Positions 29,301 through 38,015 of a DNA stretch of 64,000 nucleotides are shown piece by piece. Source of the stretch: Polynucleobacter meluiroseus (GTDB lineage Bacteria; Pseudomonadota; Gammaproteobacteria; Burkholderiales; Burkholderiaceae); the NCBI GenBank assembly GCA_945878885.1, contig CAMCUP010000008.1:18461-82460 (forward strand), in the 5' to 3' direction. Every line of letters begins with the position of its first letter. Position 1 is the stretch's first letter. Below the pieces are notes generated by a model. It was not told the origin of the DNA. It saw nothing but the letters and a program-made list of their open reading frames with translations, and searched no databases. The translations under genes were made by a program, and so were the position numbers.

Positions 29301-29492
29301 ATGCCATGTAATGTGACTAATCTAGATCGGTATTTGCGTATTTTGGTCGGCGCGGTTTTAATTATCTTGGCGGTAATGGGGGTAATTGGCATGTGGGGCT
29401 GGATCGGCATTGTGCCGCTTGCAACTGGAATTTTTCGCTATTGCCCAGCCTATACCTTGCTGGGTATCGGTGGCAATAAATCTGCGAAATAA
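29301..29492 (+). CDS. DUF2892 small membrane protein
   Basis: 63 residues with two membrane helices (YLRILVGAVLIILAVMGVIG and WIGIVPLATGIFRYCPAYTLLG). CNVTNLDRYLRI and RYCPAYTLLGI are typical of the DUF2892 family, whose members resemble the membrane part of the E. coli rhodanese YgaP. The two conserved cysteines at the ends may handle sulfane sulfur, but this is inference. It lies 12 bases after the regulator with GGAG before the ATG. BigR-type regulators are often linked to such genes. Confidence 0.88.
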   Translation: MPCNVTNLDRYLRILVGAVLIILAVMGVIGMWGWIGIVPLATGIFRYCPAYTLLGIGGNKSAK

Positions 29493-29527
29493 ATTCTCTT
29501 AAGCAAATTTAAATAAGTATTTAATTT

Positions 29528-30898
29528 ATGTCAACGAAAGATAGTAAGATTCGTTCGCAAATACGTCTGGCCCCAGAGGGTTTTTTGGAGCCTGGCACAA
29601 TTGCAGAAATTAATCAATTCGGCTTAGATAAAAAGCGCCGTAGTTTTTTGCAGCAAGGTCTAGTTGCAGCGACAAGTGGTGCGCTTGGTAGTGCGGCTGC
29701 CGGTTTATCTACAAATGTTTTTGGGGCGGCTGACGGTGACCCCGCAATCTTAGAGAAACAAGTATGGCAAACCACCCTAGGAAAAAATGTTGCGACTATG
29801 CCCTATGGCACGCCATCAATTTATGAGGCCAATTTAATTCGGCGTGAATCTCCTGGGCTAACTCGCGTCTCGGCGGCATCGGTGGCCTTTACGCCTTTAC
29901 AAGGGCTGTTTGGCATCATTACGCCAAATGGCTTGCACTTTGAGCGACAACATCAGGGCTGGTACAACATTGATCCTAATGTCCATCGTCTAATGGTTAA
30001 TGGTTTAGTAAAAAATAGTCGTGTGTTTACGATGAGTGATTTAATGCGCCTGCCCTCAGTCTCACGCATTCACTTTATAGAGTGTGGCGCAAATACTGGC
30101 TTAGAGTGGGGCAATGTCGCAGTGCCTACAGTGCAATATACCCATGGCATGCTGTCTTGCTGTGAGTTTACTGGTGTGCCACTCAGCCTTGTGTTAGATG
30201 AGTGTGGGGCTGATTTAAAAAAAGGTAAATATCTATTGGCTGAAGGTGGGGATGGCTCTGGTATGACGCGTACTATTAATTTAGATAGCGCACTGAAAGA
30301 TAGCATTGTCGCCTGGGGAATGAATGGTGAAATGTTACGCCCTGAAAATGGCTTTCCATTGCGTTTAGTTGTGCCGGGCGTGCAGGGGGTTAGTTGGGTT
30401 AAATGGCTACGACGGCTCGAGGTTGGTGATATGCGCTATGGCACCAAAGATGAAGCAGTGCATTACAACGATTTAATGCCCGATGGGTTGGCGCGCCAAT
30501 ACACTTCAATTCAAGAATGTAAGTCGGTCATCACCACTCCATCTGGCGGCCAACAATTATTGGAAAAGGGCTTTTATAACGTAACTGGCTTAGCGTGGTC
30601 TGGTCGTGGCAAGATTAAACGGGTTGATGTTTCGGTTGATGGGGGCAATAACTGGCGTTCAGCAAGACTAGAAACGCCGGTTCTAACAAAGGCCTTGACG
30701 CGCTTTAATATCGATTGGACTTGGGATGGCTCACCCGCTATCTTGCTTTCACGGGCCATCGATGAAACGGGTTATGTACAACCTACTATCAAAATGCTAC
30801 GTGATGTGAGGGGTACTCGTTCAATCTATCATAACAATGCAATTCAGGCTTGGAAAATTGATAGCAATGGTGAGGTGAGTAATGTTCAGGTTGGCTAA
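29528..30898 (+). CDS. soxC: SoxC, molybdopterin subunit of sulfane dehydrogenase
   Basis: 456 residues with sulfite-oxidase fold. A Tat signal (KKRRSFLQQGLVAATSGALG, residues 35-54) exports it folded with its cofactor. The molybdenum-ligand cysteine is Cys186 in HFIECGANTGLEWG. The C-terminal dimerisation domain carries VDVSVDGGNNWRSARLE. With SoxD it oxidises the SoxY-bound sulfane sulfur and releases six electrons, so thiosulfate can be fully oxidised without sulfur globules. The molybdate transporter genes are just upstream. It overlaps soxD by 17 bases. Confidence 0.96.
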   Translation: MSTKDSKIRSQIRLAPEGFLEPGTIAEINQFGLDKKRRSFLQQGLVAATSGALGSAAAGLSTNVFGAADGDPAILEKQVWQTTLGKNVATMPYGTPSIYEANLIRRESPGLTRVSAASVAFTPLQGLFGIITPNGLHFERQHQGWYNIDPNVHRLMVNGLVKNSRVFTMSDLMRLPSVSRIHFIECGANTGLEWGNVAVPTVQYTHGMLSCCEFTGVPLSLVLDECGADLKKGKYLLAEGGDGSGMTRTINLDSALKDSIVAWGMNGEMLRPENGFPLRLVVPGVQGVSWVKWLRRLEVGDMRYGTKDEAVHYNDLMPDGLARQYTSIQECKSVITTPSGGQQLLEKGFYNVTGLAWSGRGKIKRVDVSVDGGNNWRSARLETPVLTKALTRFNIDWTWDGSPAILLSRAIDETGYVQPTIKMLRDVRGTRSIYHNNAIQAWKIDSNGEVSNVQVG

Positions 30899-32018
30899 GG
30901 TTTTTCGGCGCACTGCTTGCTGCAAAATATTGCAAGTTTTATGGCTTGGATTAGCAGTGGTTATTACTGTGCCTAGTTATGCTCAAAACGCCGCGCAAAC
31001 TTCTTTACCAGTAACTTCTAATAGCTTGCCACATTATCAAGGCATCAGTAGACTTGCAACCCCCGCTGAGGTGAGCGCATGGGATATTGATGTACGCCCC
31101 GATTTTCAAGGGTTGCCCAAAGGTTCGGGTTCTGTTACACAAGGTCAAGTGCTATGGGAGGCTAAATGCACTAGTTGTCATGGCACCTTTGGTGAATCGA
31201 ATGAAATTTTTACTCCTATCGTGGGCGGAACAACCCAGGCGGATGTGAAGTCGGGGCGGGTTGCTGCGCTAAACGACAATAAGCAGCCGCAGCGCACCAC
31301 CTTAATGAGGGTATCAAACTTATCTTCGCTTTGGGATTATATTTATCGGGCAATGCCATGGAATGCGCCTCGAACCCTATCGAGTGATGATACTTTTGCT
31401 TTGCTTGCTTACATCCTTTCTTTGGCTGAAGTAGTTCCCGATAACTTTATTTTAAGCAATACAAACATTGCTGAAGTACAAAATAAAATGCCAAATCGAA
31501 ATGGCATGACCTTAAATCATGGCCTATGGGATGTGCGCGGCAAGCCAGATATTCAATCTAAAGCGTGTCTAAATAATTGTGTGGCTTTTGTGCAAATTGG
31601 CTCAAGCTTGCCCGACTATGCGCGTAATGCACATGGTAATTTAGCCGAGCAAAATCGTGAATACGGCCCCTATCGTGGGGTCAACACCACCAAGCCTCCG
31701 TTAACGCAATTACCTCTCCAAATTGCTGCAAATCCTATTGTGGTCAGTGTAATTGCCGCTAAAATGACCGGACCAAAATTACTTTTTAAAGATAGTAATT
31801 GTTCTGCATGTCATGCCGAACATAGTAAGCTGGTGGGGCCTTCAATTACTGATGTAGCGACTAAATATCGTGGTCAGGTAGGCGCTGAGGCTAAACTAGT
31901 GACAAAAGTAAAGCAAGGTGGGTCGGGAGTCTGGGGGCCAATACCAATGCCGCCATACCCCGATTTATCTAATAAAGATTTACAGGTTTTAGTTCATTGG
32001 ATGTTGACCGGGGAATAA
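30882..32018 (+). CDS. soxD: SoxD, diheme cytochrome c subunit of sulfane dehydrogenase
   Basis: 378 residues. A signal peptide (LGLAVVITVPSYAQN) is followed by two cytochrome c domains with CTSCH at 96-100 and CSACH near residue 305. The first domain contains the SoxD-type WDIDVRPDFQGLP and GSGSVTQGQVLWEAKCTSCHG. It takes electrons from SoxC. Overlap with soxC shows translational coupling. The mature protein is periplasmic. The next gene, soxY, is 73 bases away. Confidence 0.95.
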   Translation: MFRLAKVFRRTACCKILQVLWLGLAVVITVPSYAQNAAQTSLPVTSNSLPHYQGISRLATPAEVSAWDIDVRPDFQGLPKGSGSVTQGQVLWEAKCTSCHGTFGESNEIFTPIVGGTTQADVKSGRVAALNDNKQPQRTTLMRVSNLSSLWDYIYRAMPWNAPRTLSSDDTFALLAYILSLAEVVPDNFILSNTNIAEVQNKMPNRNGMTLNHGLWDVRGKPDIQSKACLNNCVAFVQIGSSLPDYARNAHGNLAEQNREYGPYRGVNTTKPPLTQLPLQIAANPIVVSVIAAKMTGPKLLFKDSNCSACHAEHSKLVGPSITDVATKYRGQVGAEAKLVTKVKQGGSGVWGPIPMPPYPDLSNKDLQVLVHWMLTGE

Positions 32019-32091
32019 ACTTCCCTGTAGTGGCCAGCAGTTGTTATGATTTATCTATATAAGTTGTTCGAGTTTGACTTAAGGAGTGTTT

Positions 32092-32541
32092 ATGAATAAG
32101 CAGCGACGAGATGTATTAAAGTACTCGGCCGTTTTTGGATTGATGGCTGCAGCAGGATTAATTAGCGAGGCTCAAGCACAGGCTTGGAATAAAGCAGCTT
32201 TTGAGGGCAAAAGTCTTGATGATGTTTTTAAGGTGTTAGGCAGTGCCCCAGAGAAATCGGGCGCAGTTACCTTAAACGCTCCAGATATTGCTGAAAATGG
32301 CGCAGTAGTTCCGGTTGGTATTTCGACCACCTTAAAGGCTGATCAATTAGCCATTTTGGTAGAAAAAAATCCGAGCGCTTTGGCAGCTATGTTTTTTATT
32401 CCAGCTGGCACCGAACCCTTTGTAACGACCCGCATTAAGATGGGCCAAACTTCAAATGTCTATGCCCTGGCAAAGGCTGATGGTAAATGGCTCATGTCTT
32501 CAAAAGAGGTGAAGGTTACTTTAGGTGGTTGCGGCGGGTAA
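32092..32541 (+). CDS. soxY: SoxY, covalent sulfur carrier protein
   Basis: 149 residues from ATG 32092, with AAGGAG upstream; the ORF-track GTG at 32086 is rejected. An N-terminal Tat-like signal (KQRRDVLKYSAVFGLMAAAGLI) targets the periplasm. The protein ends exactly with GGCGG, the swinging-arm motif whose cysteine carries thiosulfate and its intermediates as thioethers or persulfides. It pairs with SoxZ and is worked on in turn by SoxAX, SoxB and SoxCD. Confidence 0.97.
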   Translation: MNKQRRDVLKYSAVFGLMAAAGLISEAQAQAWNKAAFEGKSLDDVFKVLGSAPEKSGAVTLNAPDIAENGAVVPVGISTTLKADQLAILVEKNPSALAAMFFIPAGTEPFVTTRIKMGQTSNVYALAKADGKWLMSSKEVKVTLGGCGG

Positions 32542-32581
32542 TGCAACAACTGGTCAATTCTGTAATCAATGTAATTTTAGC

Positions 32582-32593
32582 GGGGTTTTCCCC
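32582..32593. promoter_or_regulatory. Small GC hairpin between soxY and soxZ
   Basis: GGGG-TTTT-CCCC in the 73-base gap forms a four-pair stem with a four-base loop, 21 bases before the soxZ ATG and just upstream of its AAGGAG. It could slow 3' decay of soxY mRNA or tune soxZ translation. No U-tract follows, so it is not a typical terminator. Function is inferred and weak. Confidence 0.3.
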
Positions 32594-32614
32594 TCGATCT
32601 ATTAAGGAGCAATA

Positions 32615-32923
32615 ATGGCTGATCCAATGCGCGTAAGAGCAACCGAAAGCGGCGGTGTAGTTGATGTAAAAATTTTAATGAAACATGATATGGAATCTGG
32701 TCAGCGTAAAGATGCAGCTGGAAAAGTAATTCCTGCTTGGTTCATTAGTACTTTAAATGTTAAGGCACAGGGCAATGATGTCTTTAATGCACAGTTTGGC
32801 CCAGCAGTATCAAAAGACCCATTTTTGAATTTTAAATATAAGGGCGCCAAAGGCGATAAGCTGATTGTAAGTTGGATCGATAGCAAAGGTGATAAACGTA
32901 CCGATGAAGCAACCGTTGGTTAG
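32615..32923 (+). CDS. soxZ: SoxZ, sulfur carrier partner of SoxY
   Basis: 102 residues, an immunoglobulin-like protein with no signal peptide, so it is probably exported bound to SoxY through SoxY's Tat signal. MRVRATESGGVVDVKILMKHDMESGQRKD, PAWFISTLNV, SKDPFLNFKYKGAKGDKLIVSWIDSKGD are typical of SoxZ. AAGGAGCAATA precedes ATG. Forms the SoxYZ heterodimer that carries the sulfur substrate. Confidence 0.97.
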   Translation: MADPMRVRATESGGVVDVKILMKHDMESGQRKDAAGKVIPAWFISTLNVKAQGNDVFNAQFGPAVSKDPFLNFKYKGAKGDKLIVSWIDSKGDKRTDEATVG

Positions 32924-32960
32924 GTTTAGTATGGGCTTAAAATGATAAAGGGCGCAGACC

Positions 32961-33788
32961 ATGAGACAGGATATTGAGCTGAGTTTTAAATGTATTTATG
33001 CATTGTTGTTTAGCGCGCTGGTTATCAGTATGCAAGTTCATACTGTGCAGGCCCAAACCGCTAGTGATGGGATAGCGAAGTACCGTGAAATGATTGCCGA
33101 TGGCAATCCTTCTGAATTGTATGAGGCGGCTGGGGAGGAGTTGTGGAAAAAACCTATGGGCCCCAAAAATATTAGCTTAGAAAAATGTGATTTAGGTCTT
33201 GGCCCTGGGGTGGTTGAAGGTGCTGCTGCGCAGTTACCCCGTTACTTTAAAGATAGTAACCGCGTGCAAGATCTTGAATCACGTTTAATGACATGCAGAG
33301 AAAAAATACAAGGCATTGATCCACAGGCTACGATTGATGCGCCATTTCAGGTGGGCCCTAAAAAAGAAATGGAAGCATTGGTTGCATATGTAGTCACTCT
33401 TTCGAAGGGTAAAAAAATTAATGTTGGCACCACCCACCCTAAGGAAAAAGAAATGATTGCCTTGGGTAAGCGCGCCTTTTTCTTCGAGGGCGGCCCAATG
33501 GATTTTTCATGTGCCTCGTGCCACGGTGAAAATGGCAAGCGAATCCGCTTGCAAGATTTGCCAAATATTACTACCCAAGCTGGAGCCGCTTTAGGATGGG
33601 GTTCGTGGCCCGCTTATCGTGTTTCAAGCGGGCAATTTTGGACGATGCAACAGCGTTTAAATGATTGTTTCCGGCAGCAACGTTTTCCTTTCCCAATTTA
33701 TGGTTCGGATGTAATCATTGCTTTATCAATGTATATGGCAGCTACCGCTAACGGGGGTATTGTGCAAACCCCTGGCTTAAAACGATAA
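32961..33788 (+). CDS. soxA: SoxA, cytochrome c subunit of L-cysteine S-thiosulfotransferase, monoheme type
   Basis: 275 residues with a signal peptide ending near VQAQT. Only one heme motif is present, CASCH at 184-188; the active-site cysteine ligand, which becomes a persulfide, is Cys236 in RLNDCFRQQRFP. The N-terminal heme of the Paracoccus diheme SoxA is replaced by cysteines 76 and 112, which likely form a disulfide. With SoxX it attaches thiosulfate to SoxY oxidatively. It is followed by soxX after 14 bases. Confidence 0.95.
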   Translation: MRQDIELSFKCIYALLFSALVISMQVHTVQAQTASDGIAKYREMIADGNPSELYEAAGEELWKKPMGPKNISLEKCDLGLGPGVVEGAAAQLPRYFKDSNRVQDLESRLMTCREKIQGIDPQATIDAPFQVGPKKEMEALVAYVVTLSKGKKINVGTTHPKEKEMIALGKRAFFFEGGPMDFSCASCHGENGKRIRLQDLPNITTQAGAALGWGSWPAYRVSSGQFWTMQQRLNDCFRQQRFPFPIYGSDVIIALSMYMAATANGGIVQTPGLKR

Positions 33789-33802
33789 GAACGGATTTGA
33801 TC

Positions 33803-34468
33803 ATGACTAAATTTATTCAGCAATATCTGCGTACAGTGGTGCTAGCATCTGGGCTTGTTATTAGTACCGCCTTAGGAGTACTTTGTTTTTCAGGTACTGT
33901 ATTTGCTCAGCAAAAAGCCGATCCAGCATTTCAAAAAATGATGCAAAGTGGTTTTAGGGCCGACGGCATTGCTGGTTTAGATCGTATTCAGCAAGATGAA
34001 ACTCAGGCTTTTTGTTCTGATGTAGTCTTTGCCAACGGCAATAGTAAAGCAGCTATTGCTAAACGTGAAGCAATTCAAAAGTTAAATATGGCGGAAATTC
34101 AACCTCCTTCAGATTTTATATACATAGGCGATTGGAAAAAGGGCGAGGCAATTGCACAAAGTGGCCGAGGTGCCACCTGGACTGATACAGCCACAACACC
34201 AGTTGGTGGCGGATGCTATAACTGTCATGAAATTAATAAAAAAGAAATTTCTTACGGTAATATCGGTCCTAGCTTATGGAATTACGGTAAAACGCGTGGC
34301 TACTCTAAGCAAATCATGGTGTACACCTGGAACAGGATTAGTAATTCAAAAGCCTATAATGCATGCAGTAACATGCCTCGATTTACTCACTTTAAATTAT
34401 TAAATGAAAAACAAATTCAAGATGTAATGGCCTTATTATTAGATCCGCAGTCACCAGTAAATCAATAA
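33803..34468 (+). CDS. soxX: SoxX, monoheme cytochrome c subunit
   Basis: 221 residues from ATG 33803; the ORF-track TTG at 33797 is not needed. A signal peptide ends at VFAQQ. The heme motif CYNCH is in GGGCYNCHEI, followed by GNIGPSLWNYGKTRGY, and the methionine ligand lies in SNMPRFTHF. It is longer than many SoxX proteins because of an extended N-terminal region before the heme. With SoxA it forms the SoxAX complex. Confidence 0.95.
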   Translation: MTKFIQQYLRTVVLASGLVISTALGVLCFSGTVFAQQKADPAFQKMMQSGFRADGIAGLDRIQQDETQAFCSDVVFANGNSKAAIAKREAIQKLNMAEIQPPSDFIYIGDWKKGEAIAQSGRGATWTDTATTPVGGGCYNCHEINKKEISYGNIGPSLWNYGKTRGYSKQIMVYTWNRISNSKAYNACSNMPRFTHFKLLNEKQIQDVMALLLDPQSPVNQ

Positions 34469-34474
34469 GGTTTT

Positions 34475-36208
34475 ATGTCAATTAACCGCCGTGAGTTTCT
34501 GCAGGCATTAGCAATAGCCACTGCAGGTGGGATGGGTTTAAGCGCAAATTTTGCCAGCGCTCAAAGTGCAGCAAAAAAATTCTATGATTTACCAGCCTTC
34601 GGTAATGTGCACTTGATGCACTTTACCGATTGCCATGCGCAGTTAATGCCGATTTATTTTCGTGAGCCTAATGTCAATTTGGGGGTTGGCCCTCAAGCAG
34701 GGCAGATGCCGCATTTAGTAGGCGATTATTTTTTAAAGGCGAATGGTATTGCAGCAGGAACACGTGATGCTCATGCATTCACCTATCTCGACTTTAGCGC
34801 AGCCGCACAAAATTACGGCAAGATGGGTGGTTTCGCTCATCTTTCTTCTCTCATTCAGCAAGTTAAAGCCTCTCGACCTAATGCTCTGCTATTAGATGGT
34901 GGCGATTCGTGGCAGGGTTCGGGTACGGCGCTATGGACTAAAGGCCAAGATATGGTTGACGCCTCTTTAGCGCTAGGGGTTGATGTGATGACGGCTCACT
35001 GGGAAATGACTTTGGGTGAAAAACGTGTACTTGAGATTGTGGAAAAAGATTTTCGTAACAAAATTTCATTTTTAGCCCAAAACATTAAGACCACCGATTT
35101 TGGGGATGATGTTTTTAGTCCTTATGTAATTCGCCAAATGAATGGTATTACGGTAGCTATTATTGGCCAGGCTTTTCCTTATACCCCAATTGCAAATCCA
35201 CGCTACTTTGTACCTAACTGGACTTTCGGCATTCAGGAAGAAAATTTACAAAAAAACATTAATGAAGCCGTTAGCAAAGGCGCTAAAGTCGTAATTTTAC
35301 TTTCTCATAACGGTATGGACGTCGATTTAAAATTAGCCTCTCGGGTTACTGGCTTGCATGCCATATTAGGTGGCCATACTCATGATGGTGTACCGATTCC
35401 AGTAAAAGTCAAAAATAGCTCGGGAGTAACCTTGGTGACGAATGCTGGCTCTAATGGCAAATATTTAGGAGTACTAGATTTTGAAGTGAAGGGTGGTAAA
35501 CCGGTTGATTTTCGTTACAAGTTGTTGCCAATTTTTTCTAATTTATTGCCTGCCGATGTTGGCATGAACCAATTAATTCAAAAAATTCGCGCACCCTTTG
35601 AGGCTAAATTAGCTGAAAAATTAGCAGTAACTGAAGCCTTACTTTATCGCCGCGGCAACTTTAACGGTAGCTTCGACCAAGTTATTTTAAATGGTCTCAT
35701 GTCGCAGAAAAATGCTGAAATTGCTTTTTCCCCTGGCTTCCGCTGGGGCACATCGTTACTTCCTGGTCAAACTATCACCATGGAAAATCTCCTCGATCAA
35801 ACTGCTATTACTTATCCATACACCACTGTCTCTAAAATGACGGGGGAGACGATTAAAAATGTTTTAGAAGATGTCGCTGATAATTTATTTAATCCAGATC
35901 CTTATTACCAACAAGGTGGCGATATGGTGCGTGTAGGCGGTTTGCAGTACACCATTGATCCAGTTGCCTCAATGGGTGGGCGTATTTCAAATATGCGTTT
36001 AAATGGTAAGCCGCTTGATGCTGATAAATCCTACCGCGTAGCTGGCTGGGCTCCGGTTAGCGAGGAATCGAAAGACCTTGGTGGCGAGCCAATTTGGGAT
36101 GTGATCGCTCGACATTTGCGTGAAACTAAAATTATTAAGGCGGTTAAATTAAATGAACCTGAGGTGAAGGGCGTTAAGAATAACCCCGGAATGGTCGCCT
36201 TAAATTAG
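34475..36208 (+). CDS. soxB: SoxB, dimanganese thiosulfohydrolase
   Basis: 577 residues. A Tat signal (INRREFLQALAIATAGGMGL) exports the metal-loaded enzyme. The metallophosphoesterase core has HFTDCHAQL (residues 49-57), LLDGGDSWQGSG, SHNGMDVDL and ILGGHTHDG, the SoxB/5'-nucleotidase metal motifs. The C-terminal domain has the nucleotidase-like YPYTTVSKMTGETIKNVLED and VRVGGLQYTIDP. It hydrolyses sulfate off SoxY-bound thiosulfonate. It follows soxX after 6 bases. Confidence 0.98.
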   Translation: MSINRREFLQALAIATAGGMGLSANFASAQSAAKKFYDLPAFGNVHLMHFTDCHAQLMPIYFREPNVNLGVGPQAGQMPHLVGDYFLKANGIAAGTRDAHAFTYLDFSAAAQNYGKMGGFAHLSSLIQQVKASRPNALLLDGGDSWQGSGTALWTKGQDMVDASLALGVDVMTAHWEMTLGEKRVLEIVEKDFRNKISFLAQNIKTTDFGDDVFSPYVIRQMNGITVAIIGQAFPYTPIANPRYFVPNWTFGIQEENLQKNINEAVSKGAKVVILLSHNGMDVDLKLASRVTGLHAILGGHTHDGVPIPVKVKNSSGVTLVTNAGSNGKYLGVLDFEVKGGKPVDFRYKLLPIFSNLLPADVGMNQLIQKIRAPFEAKLAEKLAVTEALLYRRGNFNGSFDQVILNGLMSQKNAEIAFSPGFRWGTSLLPGQTITMENLLDQTAITYPYTTVSKMTGETIKNVLEDVADNLFNPDPYYQQGGDMVRVGGLQYTIDPVASMGGRISNMRLNGKPLDADKSYRVAGWAPVSEESKDLGGEPIWDVIARHLRETKIIKAVKLNEPEVKGVKNNPGMVALN

Positions 36209-36236
36209 TCTTAAAAATGACCCATAAGGAATTACG

Positions 36237-36695
36237 ATGATCTTCAATAATAAAATAACTGTTGGGGTTTTCTTAGCTTTTACCTTGCTCTTGACGGCGT
36301 TTCTACCTCAGCTTAGCTTTGCGCAAAATACTGGTGCTCCAACTCAAGTGGTCTATCACGTAGATGATGCTGAAACGCAAGGATTAAAAGCTTTGCGTAA
36401 TATTCGTAACCATTTAGACACTGCTCCAAGCACGAAAATTATTGTGGTAACGCATGCTAATGGAGTAGATATATTAATGGAGGGGGCTAAAGATAAAAAA
36501 AATAATGTTGAATATGCATCGCTGGTATCGGCTTTAAAGTCGCGTGGAGTCCGTTTTGAGGTGTGTGAAATCACTCTAAAAAATCGCAATTTGAAAAAGG
36601 ATCAGTTTATTTTAGACGCAGAGTTTACGCCGTCTGGTGTGGTGCGCATCGCCGATCTTCAAGCAAAAGACCATTTTGCTTACATTAAACCGTAA
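36237..36695 (+). CDS. Periplasmic DsrE/DsrF-like protein
   Basis: 152 residues. A signal peptide (VFLAFTLLLTAFLPQLSFAQN) is followed by a DsrE-fold domain: VVYHVDDAETQGLKALRNIRNHL, IIVVTHANGVDILM and RGVRFEVCEITLKNRNL. Cys110 occupies the place of the sulfur-carrying cysteine of DsrE/TusD proteins. Cytoplasmic DsrE proteins pass sulfane sulfur between carriers; here the carrier would act in the periplasm next to SoxYZ. The role is inferred. It follows soxB by 28 bases and overlaps the next gene. Confidence 0.85.
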   Translation: MIFNNKITVGVFLAFTLLLTAFLPQLSFAQNTGAPTQVVYHVDDAETQGLKALRNIRNHLDTAPSTKIIVVTHANGVDILMEGAKDKKNNVEYASLVSALKSRGVRFEVCEITLKNRNLKKDQFILDAEFTPSGVVRIADLQAKDHFAYIKP

Positions 36696-37641
36696 CTGCA
36701 GTGCCTTACTAATAACGCTGTTCTGCCAGTGGGCACTGGCGCAGAGCACTGTTCTGCCAACAGGTGATGCTCTGCTCAATCAAATTCAACCGATTGAAGT
36801 GGCCAAACAAGTTTATTTTGTACAGGGCTTGCCAGAAATGGGGAATGCTAAAAATCAAAATTTTATTTCAAATGCCGGCTTTGTCATTACTCCCAAGGGA
36901 GTGGTGGTGATTGATGCCCTAGGCTCACCTGTTTTAGCTAGGCAATTAATACAAAAAATTAAGACCATGACTCAGCAAAAGGTGGTGGCAGTGATTGTCA
37001 CGCATTATCACGCTGATCATATCTATGGGTTGCAGGCTTTTCGTGAAGTTGGGGCAGTTATTTATGCTAATGAAAATGGTAAGGTCTACTTAAATTCAGA
37101 TGCCGCACAACAACGATTAATTAGCTCAAGAATTGATTTTGCACCATGGATTAATCAACACACGAAACTAATTGCTGCCGATCATTGGGTGAAGGATCGC
37201 TTTAAATTGATGGTGGGCGGGGTTGAGTTTTTACTGATTAGAGCTGGGCCTGCGCATACGGCTGAAGACTTGATGGTGTATATCCCAAGTAAAAAAGTGT
37301 TATTTGCGGGCGATTTAGTTTTCAATGGTCGAATTCCATTTGTCGGTAATGCTGATAGTAAAAGTTGGATTACTTCTTTGCAGCAAATTGAAAAGTTGCA
37401 AGCTGCAATAATTGTCCCTGGGCATGGCGCCTATTCTACTAATCCACAGCGCGATATTGCATTTACGAGTGATTATTTACGCTATCTGCGCACTGCGATG
37501 GAGCCAGCGGCCCGTAATTTAGATGCCTTTGATGAGGCCTACCGATCGACAGATTGGTCAGAATACGAGGGTATGCCATTGTTTCGAGCGGCAAATCGCA
37601 TGAATGCTTACAACGTTTATCTCTCCATCCAAGAAGAGTAA
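36637..37641 (+). CDS. Secreted metallo-beta-lactamase-fold hydrolase (SoxH-like)
   Basis: 334 residues from GTG 36637; an in-frame TTG at 36676 gives a cleaner signal peptide (LLITLFCQWALAQS) and is equally possible. Either way the start overlaps the DsrE-like gene. The zinc motif THYHADHIYG (H123, H125, D127, H128), then GPAHTAEDLMVYIPSKKVLFAGDLVF and VPGHGAY, define the MBL fold. It resembles SoxH and the quinoprotein-relay zinc hydrolases found near sox genes. The substrate is unknown; a persulfide or thioester is plausible. Confidence 0.87.
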   Translation: MWCASPIFKQKTILLTLNRNCSALLITLFCQWALAQSTVLPTGDALLNQIQPIEVAKQVYFVQGLPEMGNAKNQNFISNAGFVITPKGVVVIDALGSPVLARQLIQKIKTMTQQKVVAVIVTHYHADHIYGLQAFREVGAVIYANENGKVYLNSDAAQQRLISSRIDFAPWINQHTKLIAADHWVKDRFKLMVGGVEFLLIRAGPAHTAEDLMVYIPSKKVLFAGDLVFNGRIPFVGNADSKSWITSLQQIEKLQAAIIVPGHGAYSTNPQRDIAFTSDYLRYLRTAMEPAARNLDAFDEAYRSTDWSEYEGMPLFRAANRMNAYNVYLSIQEE

Positions 37642-37660
37642 TATCCTTTAAAATAGGTGC

Positions 37661-38011
37661 ATGACCGAAATTGCCAGCAAATTCTATTTTAATTATAGGT
37701 TTTTTAAAACAGTTTTTATTGTTATAAGCCTTTTTTCTGCGAATACGTTTTGTTTTGCTGCTGATGCTGCACTAAAAAATGGCAAGCTAATTGAGGAAAC
37801 AAAGTGTTATGCTTGTCATGCAAAAAAATCGGGGTTTAGTAATGGTGATCTAATTTATACCCGTAGCGATCGTAAAGTTACTAGCTACCAGCGCTTAAAG
37901 GCAATGGTTGCAATTTGCAATAGTGAACTTCGACTCGATTTATTTCCAGAAGACGAAGTCGATGTCGCCCAATATTTAAACCAGCAGTTTTATAATTTTA
38001 AGAATAATTAA
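37661..38011 (+). CDS. Small monoheme cytochrome c-like protein
   Basis: 116 residues with a signal sequence (FKTVFIVISLFSANTFCFA) and one heme motif CYACH (in EETKCYACHAKKSGF). The rest is atypical: I see no obvious MP-type methionine ligand, and an extra cysteine lies in VAICNSELRLDLFPEDEVDVAQYLNQQF. The DVAQYLN end resembles the last helix of class I cytochromes. It probably accepts electrons in the sox or associated reaction. It lies 19 bases after the MBL gene. Confidence 0.82.
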   Translation: MTEIASKFYFNYRFFKTVFIVISLFSANTFCFAADAALKNGKLIEETKCYACHAKKSGFSNGDLIYTRSDRKVTSYQRLKAMVAICNSELRLDLFPEDEVDVAQYLNQQFYNFKNN

Positions 38012-38015
38012 GCCC

